From positions 124,001 through 188,000 of the forward strand of contig NW_024105087.1 of NCBI RefSeq assembly GCF_003945595.2: DNA of 64,000 nt, read 5' to 3'. The translations under genes were made by a program, and so were the position numbers. The DNA comes from Pipra filicauda (taxonomy: Eukaryota; Chordata; Aves; Passeriformes; Pipridae). Position 1 is the first letter of the stretch. The number at the start of each line of letters is the position of its first letter. The notes under the pieces were generated by a model. The model searched no databases. It was not told the origin of the DNA and was given only the letters and a program-made list of their open reading frames with translations. Below are positions 12,259 to 22,908 of the stretch, piece after piece.

Positions 12259-15200
12259 ACTCCCAGGCAGGAGGACAGGACATATCATGGGGAAAGGGGG
12301 AACCACAGCCAATCTCTCAAAGACCCCAGAGTGTGGTGATTAGATTTCAGTTACACGACTGGAACTACCAGAACTTTGTCTGCTGCTGCAGGATGATTTG
12401 GAGAGTTCCTTGGCTGAAGCCTTGTTGTTCCACTCCTGAGCCAGAATGAGCTGAGCACCATCGTCTAAATTGCAATCTCTCTGCTTTAGCAAGAGATACA
12501 AAAAGACTGTATATCTTCATTGTTGGCAGAGAGAGCAGGAATGATATGGTACGTGATCAGGGCTTAGTGATTAGTAATGAAGCTTATGTGTTCATCACAT
12601 ATTAAAGTGGTAGTTCCACACAAGAATAATTGTGGCATGAAGAAAATTACTAGATGGAAGAGAGAGAGATCAAAAGCCAAGCTATCACAAATCCTGAGAT
12701 TGCTGAGAAATTAGGCCACTTTGGATCAGGAAAAAAAAAAAGAAAAAAAAAGGAACCCCCCCCCCAGGATCTTGCTTTATTTCATGCCTTTAGAGGTTCA
12801 GGTCGTCAAGTTATTCATAATCATAACTAAACATTACAACTTTCCAAATTGCTGTCTATCCAGCAGTTCAAACATAAGACAAAGAGGCTGTGAGCATCAC
12901 ATTACTGAAAAAAAAACACAAAGCAAAAAAATTTTCTCTTTGATGAGAGGAAAAATTCTGAAAAAGTGTTCATTGCAACATTGATTTTTCATTATGAAGA
13001 AGTTTCTCATTTGAATTCCTTGCTATCTTTGAGATACCCGCTTTGCTGCATATGTTTTACTATAGTAAAACAGTAAAGAAAGATGAAATGAAAAGCAACA
13101 TCAGGAGACAGTCTTTCCTGTACGTGGTTCACACTTCGCTGGAAAAGAGAATTCATTTCATGTCAGGAAAGGGCATGCAATCAGCCCCAAGAGCATTTAA
13201 GAAGGCAGAGCACAGAAAATAGCTGGGGGTCTAGCAGCCTGTAGGCCCTGTCAGCATTGATTATCCATAAAGGAGATGTGATAATATAAGAGGCTGCAGT
13301 GTGCAAACCACCTCTATTTTCTTGATTACAGTATTTACTAAAATACTTGGTTAGAGCGAAAAGCAATGGAAATTGAGCTAGGACTGAAAAGACTATTCAA
13401 CCTTTTTATTTTTTGTGGAAACAAAATTTGAACAAAAATGATAAGATACAGAAAGCTGTAATTTATCTTGAGTTCATCAACTGAACAGCAATTGCTTAAA
13501 AGTAGATGACATATACTTTCATAGGGGATAGTATAATCCTGGAACATGAACTTTACACCACTGCAAAATTTACTTATCTATGTGATGTGCCAAAGAGTCA
13601 ATCTCTCTAACCCAAGCTTAGGACTGCAAGTTTTACTTGACCACACAGTTAGAAAAATACACGCAAACCCCCTTTGGTGAAAAAGCCTATTCATGGGAAA
13701 TTGTCAACAACTGTTATTTACCTGGGTATGGACCTTGAGTTTTCTATTGTACATATGAGCTCACCTTTCTGCTCAGGGTTTCTCACAGGGCAATGCTCTC
13801 TAGGCCTGATGATCTGGTAAAGCCAGGGATGTGAAACAAGCAGCTGATCTAAAACAAAATAGTTTCGTGGCTGGCAAGAATTACTTTTGAATGGTTCAGA
13901 AAAATCAGAATGGGTTAAATATGAGCAGAAACATTCTCCAGCTGACCTCAAAGAAGGATTTTTTTTTAAGGGATTTCTGTACTTATTTTGCATTTAACAT
14001 AGTGTTTGAACCAGGTAGCCAGCAGTGGATTTGTAATCACGACCTTATTCCTGACACAAAGTCCTCAGAATCAGGACAGGATATTGCTAGGTCATGCAGC
14101 ACCACACTGCTTCCTCTCAGCTGAGCGGACCTGATCTGATGTTACACTTGTGCTTTCAGAGCCAAACTATTTGAACTGTATTAGTGCATTTTTGTCATGT
14201 GACTGCTGTATTTCTGGTCTGAGGAGGAAGACTGCCTGTGCTTTAGTCCTTAGCTAAACCTTGCAAAGGCTTTCCTTCAGACATGAGGAGCTCAGTGAAG
14301 TACCCTGCTCACATGGCACAGCTGAAGCTGAAAGATTATGTTTGCCCACAGCCATACGCTTTAGTAAAACACGAACATAAGGGATAAGATCATCAGCTAC
14401 TGTGGACAAGCTGTTGAGGATCTCCAACTGTCTTCACAGAGAGTTGAGAGCCAGGCAGTCCCTTGTGGACACTTCAGCTGCTTAACACAGCACTGCTGCA
14501 CCAATTAAATTCCCTGCACAGATGCTGAAACCACCAGAGTTGCTTAAAATCTCTAATCAACACCATAGTAGTGATATTAAAATGGTAATGATGGTGCCTC
14601 TGTGTGTGTGTGTATTTGACAGAATGAGTCCCTCAAGAACCAGTCACTTCTGCTCTCTGAGACCCAAAAAGTTCTACAACAACAGGGGGTTGTTTCTTTC
14701 CCTTTGCTGAGCGGCTTGAAAGCCACAAACAGAATCTGCAAAAGCCTTAGCAGAGTAAATATTGTAGGATATAATGTTCTCAAAGCACTTCTCATCTGCA
14801 GTAGTTATGCCAGTGGCTAATGGTACATTAGCTGAGTGCATTCGGGGAGATGTGTAGTAGACATCTAAGTGGTTTAAAAGCAGGAAAATGTTTTGCAGGA
14901 CTGGATGTGCCAAGTACAGAGTAACTCAACAAAGCTGGGACTTACCCAGGAACCACAGGCCTTCTTTAAGTGAGACAAAGTAAAATGACTGTCATTCAAC
15001 ACTGGAAACTCTTGGATATTGAAGGATTGGTTTGTTTGGTTACAGTTGGGCAAAACTATTTCTCAAGGGAACACATCTAACCTCTGCCATGGTTTGGGAT
15101 TGAAAAGAAATTCTCTTTACCATAAAATGGCTCAAAAAATTTTTGAACTTTGTAGTGTTAATTCTTGGAAACATTTAAGCAACATTTCAATAAGACTATG

Positions 15201-16109
15201 AGCTGCTTCAAAGTAGCAAAAACTGTTTAGAAGCACACTGAGTGAAGCATTGCAAGTCCAGAAGTTTGATATTAAGTAATCAAATAATAACTGACACTGC
15301 CAGCAATCTTATTTTTCTGATACTTTCTTCGTACAGTAAACATTATTCTTTAGGATCCTGTTTCCAAAGCAGAAGTGCCATTTTTGCTCCATTTCTTTGC
15401 GTATTGCTGTGTACCTCACAAGCCTATTTTCAAGTGGAAACTCCTGGGTCAGATCCTGATGCTCTAGGCTTGCAATGCACACCCCTAAGCTGGCCAGATG
15501 CTATGGGAAGAAAGGGAGGTCTGATGTATCCAGCTCAAGCCCTCCAGATCAAGGACAACATGATGTGAGACAACAAAGAAAGAATTCACATCCACCTGGC
15601 TGAGGAAAAGCTGCAAAGCTTTAGAGAACTGACTTATGCTGAAAACACCATCCAAGGTAAACTGGGAATGCCAGGGGACCCCAGTTAGGGACCTAAGCTT
15701 CAGATGCACATGATGTTCCTCACTTCATATCCTGGTGACATGACTTTATGTACCATTAAATTAATCCCATTTCATGTTACAGAACTATTGCGAAGCTGAA
15801 CATACCATCCTATTTATATTTGTTCATGACCCATTTCAAAATCAAAATGTGTTTTAAGTACTTTATACACACGTAACTTTTTATTGTGAGATGGTGCTCA
15901 TTAGGATAGCACTGAGTTTTACGACAATGCATCACTCAATGAAAAGAGTCTTTTGTTATTATATCATCCCCTTGGACAAGAAGCACTCCACTGTATTACA
16001 TGCCATCACTCCCCTGCAAACACTGTTTTGTACCCACAGTTAAATTCTTGACAAGAAGATTAGGCTTTCTATTATGGTCTTCTCAATCATTGAAAAAACC
16101 TATTATGTT
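12259..16109. other. Unique non-coding stretch, no gene seen
   Basis: No gene or element is recognised. Adjacent A-rich and C homopolymers lie at 12731-12765, and a short TG run (TGTGTGTGTGTG) near 14600. Open frames reach only about 108 codons (15242-15568) and lack family motifs. Confidence 0.55.
12731..12765. repeat. Adjacent poly-A and poly-C homopolymers
   Basis: A run of 11 A, one G and nine more A is followed by GG, AA and ten C. The two homopolymers sit within 35 bases. Such tracts are prone to length error in both replication and sequencing. Confidence 0.85.
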
Positions 16110-16167
16110 CACTTAAAAATCACATTTTTTTCACTTAAAAATCACTTAAAAATCACTTAAAAATCAC
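16110..16167. repeat. 11-bp tandem repeat CACTTAAAAAT
   Basis: Three exact copies of CACTTAAAAAT run head to tail at 16132-16164, followed by a partial CAC. A fourth exact copy lies at 16110-16120, separated by CACATTTTTTT. The exactness suggests recent slippage or unequal exchange. No coding frame depends on it. Confidence 0.9.
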
Positions 16168-16183
16168 CTTTTCCTTTTCCGGC

Positions 16184-16203
16184 TGATTCTATGATTCTAT
16201 CAT
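16184..16203 (+). repeat. CR1-tail-like ATTCTATG repeat
   Basis: GATTCTATGATTCTATCAT matches the short repeat that ends many avian CR1 copies. No CR1 body is recognisable immediately upstream, where the 11-bp tandem repeat lies instead. It could be the remnant of a very short CR1 insertion or a coincidence. Confidence 0.4.
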
Positions 16204-17876
16204 TTTCTTCAATTAAATGAATATTTTCATATTTAAACAGAAATTAAAAAAAAAAGATGAATCAACAAAAAGTATCAAGAAGCAGTAACAGACAAATATG
16301 AACAGACAAATTCTGTTTATTTGCTTTTCATGGGATCACATTGTACATGCAAGTACTCCTATGAGAGAGCATGGTCAGTAAGTGTGGTTCAGAGAAGAGG
16401 GTGGCAGTATTAGCAATTCAGCTCACTTGAAATGCTGAAGCAAAACTGTTCTTTCTAGATTAGTACCAACCAGCATGAAACCTAACACTGTCATTTCCAA
16501 AACACCATTTTCAATATTCTAACATCTGCCATCTCTGTCTCTTAACAAGCACTGAGGCACTTGTTTACAGAACAGAAATCCTATTATTCCAGGCAGCCCC
16601 TGCATCTGCCTTTTCTGATGGTTTCACTGTAAGGACACATATTTTCTGATTCATCATTTATGTGCAAGAACCCTTTAAAAGCTTCTTGTGTTTCCCTGTC
16701 TGTACTAACATACAGATAGCAACGAGGTGGCATTTCTCAACAGTTTAATTATACTTTTTCCATCGCGTTGGACTAAGACAGGAAGGTTTAATCTTAACAA
16801 ATGTTTCTAATAGTGTAGAGACCGGGAGCAATGTTTCTACTAACAATTTTGATTAATTTCTTTTATTCTTAGAGGATGAGGCAATTTTTATTGCTCTGTG
16901 CTCGCATTCTAGCTTTTTCTCAAAAAAATCCAGCAGACAAAGATACTTAAGAAAAAAGGATTTCATTTGGCACACCTTTTTCAAGTATAAACCACATATT
17001 TTTCATAGGAATATACAAAAGTAATAAACAGTTATCATCTTATTGAACCAGCATTACTGAACACAAAAATTTTAGTATTCCACTGCACAGTTACACAAAG
17101 AAATAAGCTTGGTGTTTTTTGAAAACAGAACAAAACTTCCAAGGTCCCTTTGAAATTTTTCCTTCTCTATTCATCTTAGTAATCAGTTTTTCAGACAGAC
17201 TCAGCACATGGCAGCCAACAACAAAAACCCAAAGAGCACCTAAGCAAACAGAACAGGTGTCGGTCATATTCCATGTATTCACTTCTCCACTGGAGAGTTA
17301 TTTCTCCTCTATAGGAGTTTGTTACAATTGACAATTTTTTTCTCTGTTCAGCTCTCTATTCAGCAGAAGAAATAAGGTTGCATGATCAATGTGCTGATTC
17401 TTTCTGTGATTTCTTTCCGGCTTCAAGTACAGAAAACAACAATTGCAAGCACATTACCTGTAGAAATTTCATTCTCATTTATTTAGACTAATAGACGAAC
17501 CACACAAACACGAGCTTCTCCCCCACCAGTAATAACAGAACCAAGAACAAAAAAATTACTGAATTAAGTGATTATAGGAAGCTGAGTAACTTTTAAAAGT
17601 GAAAAAAAATTCCAAACTGGTAGAAAGAAAATTGGTTAGGAAAGGTTCAACAAGATGACTTCAAGACAAAGCAGATAAAGAAGCAATAGTGTGTAAGACC
17701 TGTGGGAAAGCAATTAAGATATTTGTGTTGATAGTCACAATGCCTAGATGCCTGTAAACTATCTAAATCAGTAGTGTCCTTTAAGGGAATTGTACTAGAA
17801 GGGACTTGCTTGTACCTCATTGTGTTTATCTGGCTTTCTTGCTCTGTCATTGCCTCATTGTCCATACTCCCTTCTC

Positions 17877-17892
17877 TTTTTTTTTTTTTTTT
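17877..17892. repeat. Poly-T run (16 T)
   Basis: A clean homopolymer of 16 T on the plus strand. No retroposed gene body is visible on either side, so there is no support for reading it as a poly-A tail. Confidence 0.85.
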
Positions 17893-19280
17893 GGAACTGA
17901 GTAGTGTAACTTCAGAGCCCAATCACAAACACTAAGAGAGATGCAGTTATTAACTCTTTTTCTCCCCACCTTTTCTTTTCAGCCTGTGTTAATCCTTGTG
18001 CAAGTATGTTTCCTCTTAATTTAAATTCACTCAACACTATTTTCCTGGCTGAATAGCAGTCTGAAAAAACAAACAAACTCCCTCCCCCCAACAGTATAAC
18101 AGTAGTATTTTACAAGTACAAAACTCTTATTACATCAAGTTTCCATTAAGTTTACCAAAAATCACAGTTTGATAAAAGCAACTGAAATACTAAACATGTA
18201 GACATTTAGAATTTAATTTCTCAAAACGTTCACCATGTTTACCAACTGCCAAGAAGGTAAACACCCATAAAAACTTTTTTGGCCAAAGACAGCTACAAGC
18301 TTTGAAAAATTGCTTCTGTTTTGGTGACAAAACACGCCTTCATTCAACATTTCTCTTCCTGTCCCCCCATAAAGAGATCATTTGCAGAAGCGTACAGAAG
18401 AACCTTGAGCTTCTTGCAAAAGCTGTTTTTCCCAGACGAGAATCCCTCAGTATCTCAGGAGAAAGTTTTCAGGCAGGTTTATTGCAAACGGATTTCAACC
18501 CTCCTGGTTGCTGATGCTGATAGGTCTTAGCTCCAAGATGTCCCAGGGAGACGAAGAGCTCCCAGTACCATTGTGCTGGGATTCTTAACCCTCTGATGCA
18601 TTCAGAATTTCTTGTGCTCTGAGATAAGGATTGGATGAGCTACCTCAGCTGCAGATCTTGACCACAGCCTCTAAGAAGAAATAAAGAGGAGAGCTTTTAA
18701 ATTTGGCAGATATTTCCCCACTGAAGGATTTGCAATGATCTCTCAGACAATGGCAATCTATACCTTGCCTATCATAACTCTATTCTTCTCTTGCTACAGC
18801 TTGCTTACCCACAGACTTTCCAGCATGTTTTCACTCATACCATCAATAAGAAAGAAAATAGTATCAAAATGGGTAAATTCCCGTGCTTTATTTCAGAACA
18901 ACCTGTCTCCCAAGCTCCTAAAAGCACTTGCAGATACCCATCCTCCTTCTTGATGTTCTCTTTTTATTCTTCTTCTTACCTTTATTCTTCCCTCTGTTTC
19001 TTCTCTCCTTCTCCCATCACTTGCTTCCTTCCCTTACTGCTTGTTATGTTCAAAAGAAGATGACTCCTTCTAAAAACTCACAGACTTACTAAATTATAAG
19101 AAACCAGAGCCATTCTTTCCATACATTTTTTTCTGGACTGGCAACACTGTCATTCAGGTCAAAAGAACTGAAAAAAACAGCATCACCTCTGGCTGAAAAT
19201 TCATTAAGTAGTGTGGTATGAGAAATCTGACAACTCTGCCTAGGTAAGAGAGGTCTCTCCTCTCCACCCACTCAACACCT

Positions 19281-19411
19281 GGGAAATTAATACTTTGCAG
19301 ATACCTTATCACGTTCATCAGCCTTCACAAAACACTTCTTTCTTTTCCTCCTCATTCAAGGGAATTAACACTTTGCAGATAGCTTATTTCTTCCTCCTCT
19401 TCCTCATTCAT
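19281..19411. repeat. Degenerate direct duplication, about 80-bp period
   Basis: GGGAAATTAATACTTTGCAG then ATACCTTAT at 19281 recurs as GGGAATTAACACTTTGCAG then ATAGCTTAT at 19360. Both are followed by CTTCCTCCTC / CCTCATTCA-type pyrimidine tracts. The second copy is shorter because of a deletion in its middle. The single-base differences indicate that the duplication is not recent. Confidence 0.7.
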
Positions 19412-20745
19412 TGAAAGGATAGCCATATATGACCTGCCATTTGCTGTCTTAATTCTCTTCTTGGTTTTGACATCACAGGTGAGATGTCTGAGCATTACCT
19501 TTACTCCCTTTCCTGATACATGCAATGATGTCTTTCTGTTGCTACTTCTTCCTGCTCAAGACTAAAATTAGAAAGCAACATTATTTCTTCTGACAATGCT
19601 GATGTTTTTTTGCTTTTCTTTTCTTAAGGTTGCTTCCATTTTAAAAATAATATTTATTCAAATCAGAATCAGAGATGTAAATGAATGAAAGGAAAAGTCG
19701 GGTGCAAGATATAAGTATCTTACAGCCCCTCACTGCTATCTGTTGCTAACAATTTTTTCTGTAACTCCTTCCATGTCATTTAGGTACCTTCCTTTTTATG
19801 AGGTGCCTAAGTTTCGTAAATGTGGTTTAAGTCCTCCCTACACATTTTATTGGACTATTGGATTTATTTGGACGAAAGTTGTTGAGGAGTCTTGCAATGC
19901 CTATTTCAATACTGCTGCTCTCTTCTTTGTAACTGCATTTCAAAGTTTCCACTTGCAAAACAAGGATGACAACAACTCTCTGATCTGCTATTACTGTGTA
20001 TAATGTGAACCAGAAGGGAAAAAAATGGTGAAGGTGAGGTCAAATGTTACAAAAAAACCCCCTCAACATACAAGGCCTTAAAGCTGTCATGAATGAGAAG
20101 ATAAGCCCTTTTCCATCTTTGAGAGACTATAATGAAACATTAATGACTGGTCATGCCAAAATACTAGACTTTTTGGACACAGGAGGTAGCCCCTGAAAAC
20201 CCCACTGACAGTCCCTTGAGTCAAGCAAAGGGTTTGGCTGGCCTTGATGTATTTTTGTGCATCAAATCCCCTATAAGCTTTATGTCCTTTATTAGAGATG
20301 AAAAGGTTACTTTATTATGTAAAAGTACCATTTTTCTTCTAAGCTAATTACAGCTCAGTAGGGGCAGGTACACTGAGTGTTAGAAAATATCAAAAGCACT
20401 GATAATAACAAGCAATGTCAGAATTGGAAGGGGAGCTGGACTGGTCTTGGAGTAAGATATTTCTGTCTATGATTTTTCAAGCAAAAAATAAAATGTGCAT
20501 ATCTTTTCTATGTATAATGGAACTTCCCTTTGGCAATGGATGGATGGCAATATGCTGCACTAAACTATGCTAGATTAGATACATATCAATTAAAAAGGGC
20601 TGGGCACCCACTCTGTCTCCAGAGACACTGAGAATTAATGCCCCCAGCAAGGTCAGTGTCAGAACTTCCTCTGGTGTCAGTGGGGACAAGAATAAGTTCC
20701 CAGCAATTCATTTTTTAGAAAACTCTAGTCCATGTTTCAGTATTT

Positions 20746-20762
20746 TTTCTTCTTCTTCTTCT
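20746..20762. repeat. Short (TTC)n microsatellite
   Basis: Five to six TTC units follow a T-rich run on the plus strand. Nothing else is associated with it. Confidence 0.75.
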
Positions 20763-21000
20763 CTGGTAAGGTAAGATAGGGTTCATTGGAGGTCGGCTAA
20801 GGCCTACTGGCAACCATAACTTTCAAGACAAAAGGAGTTTAGTACATGGAAGTTGTCTTACTTCATGTGATATTTGTAAAAGGTAGATACATATGTTTTT
20901 GATCTAGATATGTTTGTTATCAGTGAAGAAGAACATTCACTTTTAGCCTTTCATTCATCTGACCTATTTCAAATACCTGGTTTCTGTTGAGTTTATACCA

Positions 21001-21523
21001 TGCACTTTAACACCAGCTGGCAACTAAGCCCCAGAACCTCTCCCTCACTTCCCCCCACAGTAGAATAGGGGAGAGAACTGAAAGAGTAAGAGTGAAAAAA
21101 CTCATGGGTTGAGAGAAAGACAGTTTAATGAGATGGAAAAGGAAGAAAATAAAAATATTGCTAATAATGATAAAAGAATCAGAATATACAAACCAAGTGA
21201 TGAACAAAGCAATGGCTCACCACTCGCCAACCAATGTCCAACCAGTTCCCAAGCAGTGGACCCCAACCAGCTTTCTCACCCTGTTTATATACTGAGAGTG
21301 GTGTCATATGGAAAGGACTATCCCTTTGACCAGTTTGGGTCAGCTGTCCTGGCTGCGTCCCCTCCCAGCTTCTTGTGCCCTTCCAACCTTTTTACTTACT
21401 AGAAACACAACTTAGCAACAATGAAAAACATCAGTGTTTCATCAACATTATTCTCATACTTAATCCAAACCACAATATTATATCAGCTACTAGGAAGAAC
21501 TTTATATTCCAGCCAAAACCACA
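21001..21523 (+). mobile_element. ERVL-like LTR, same family as the one at 8.7 kb
   Basis: The segment starts TGCACTTTAACACCAGCTGG and runs to about CCAGCCAAAACCACA. The stretch CTGTTTATATACTGAG … GTCATATGG … CTATCCCTTTGACC … GGGTCAGCTGTCCTGG … GCGTCCCCTCCC aligns in order with the TATA-to-GTCCCCT block of the LTR at 8725-9317. Both also share a GGTTGAGA … CAGTTTA block upstream. TTTATATA near 21282 is the likely LTR TATA box and sets the plus orientation. No internal retroviral region or partner LTR is seen, so it is probably a solo LTR. No convincing target-site duplication is visible (TACCA before, GTAGT after), so the ends are approximate. The 97-codon frame inside it is incidental. Confidence 0.8.
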
Positions 21524-22477
21524 GTAGTGCTAGAAGTACCTTTCTCCAGTACAAAGTCTAAACTATCAGCTCGTATACACAAATCTCCACCTGGCCAAAT
21601 CAGTCCAAGTCTCTATCCCCTCAGAGAATGCTACTCCTTCAAATTAAAGTAATCTTCTGACAATATGCCTTTCTCTAGCATCCTTACTTCATGGTAGGAG
21701 AGATGGGATGGAAAGGAGATATTTGGGAAGAAAGTTGTGCTGTCCAATTCCAGCAAAGATCTCTTCTGTGTTTTCCTGTGTGCGTGTTTGGCCTTTGGTG
21801 AGTCTAATATCACAGGACAATTACTACCAAAGGCCCATACCAAGAGTTTTGTTAACTGCCCAGGAAGAGTTATTCGTGGTGGACACGAATGCAGTCTCTG
21901 TGAAGGTAGCCATATCTCTGTTATCTCCACAGAACAGTGCCACAGCATAGCAGGGACACCATCCATGAAAATTTATTCATATAGGAACAAGGCAAAATTG
22001 TTCAAAAGTATCCAACTAAGCCCTATGTCAGTAAATATTGCAGTCTTCCGGATTAATCCTTCCTGCAAACTAAGAGGACAACAAAGCAATTGACAATGTC
22101 CCCATCTCTTCTGAAAACATCTCCTTCTTTGCATACTGAAGAAGTAATGACAAGAGAAAAATGGTAGCTTTATCTCAGTTTTCTTCTCTCCAAACTAGCA
22201 AAATTCTTAAGCAGCACAGAAGCTGCTACTAGTCTTAATTATTGATTGGCAAGGATCCTTGAGACCTTCCTAGGGAAGTCTCATGGTGAGTACAAACTAC
22301 TATTCCTCATTATTATCACTGAAATATTTACAGGATGAACATTTTCTACATGCATCAATTACTTACACAGCTTTTGCACTCAGAGCCTTGAACCGAACTT
22401 AGCATCTACAAAAAATAGTAACATTCCTACTGGCGTTATTTATCAGTTAAATCTAAAACTTGCTTCTCACAGTTCAA

Positions 22478-22527
22478 ACAGGAAAATTATTTACTTCAAG
22501 TAACAGGAAAATTATTTACTTCAAGTA
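22478..22527. repeat. Perfect 25-bp tandem duplication
   Basis: Two adjacent, identical 25-base units (22478-22502 and 22503-22527) begin ACAGGAAAATTATTTACTTC and end AAGTA. Identity across the whole unit suggests a young event or a polymorphic locus. Confidence 0.95.
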
Positions 22528-22881
22528 CTGAATTTTATTTCTTTCACCATCAGCCCAGTGGCTTAGATTTATACTTTTGCATGAACTTATTACAGTTTGC
22601 CCTACTGTGAAGCCATCTGGTAATAGAACCACCCTACCAAAACCAACTTTTTCATAGTGCTTACATACAGTTAAATATCTATCTAGAAAATTTTCCCTCA
22701 CTACATATTGCTGTTTCTTTTGCCATCTACAGGTCCTGACACACAGGCTGAACCTAGAAAGAAAGAAAACTTCAGATCCAGCCAACTGAAAGCGATTTTG
22801 TTTCATTCTGCAATACTTGGAAAAAGAAGTCTCCATCCACCTTTCTGCAAGAGTTATTAGTTTCTGTTGAGTTTTCTGAGC

Positions 22882-22908
22882 AATAATTAATATTTAATAA
22901 TTAATATT
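22882..22908. repeat. AT-rich 13-bp doublet
   Basis: AATAATTAATATT occurs twice (22882-22894 and 22896-22908) separated by one T. The unit is itself close to palindromic and contains TAATTAAT, a homeodomain-like core. No function is claimed. Confidence 0.8.

Larger units (their letters stand above)
16204..21000. other. Unique non-coding stretch, no gene seen
   Basis: No gene is recognised. It holds a 16-T run at 17877-17892, a degenerate direct duplication at 19281-19411 and a short TTC run at 20746-20762. Open frames are at most 91 codons and carry no recognised motif. Confidence 0.55.

Noticed and set aside
17877..17892. Poly-T run considered as the tail of a minus-strand retropseudogene
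   Set aside because: The adjacent sequence on the minus strand shows no recognisable gene body and no target-site duplication was found.
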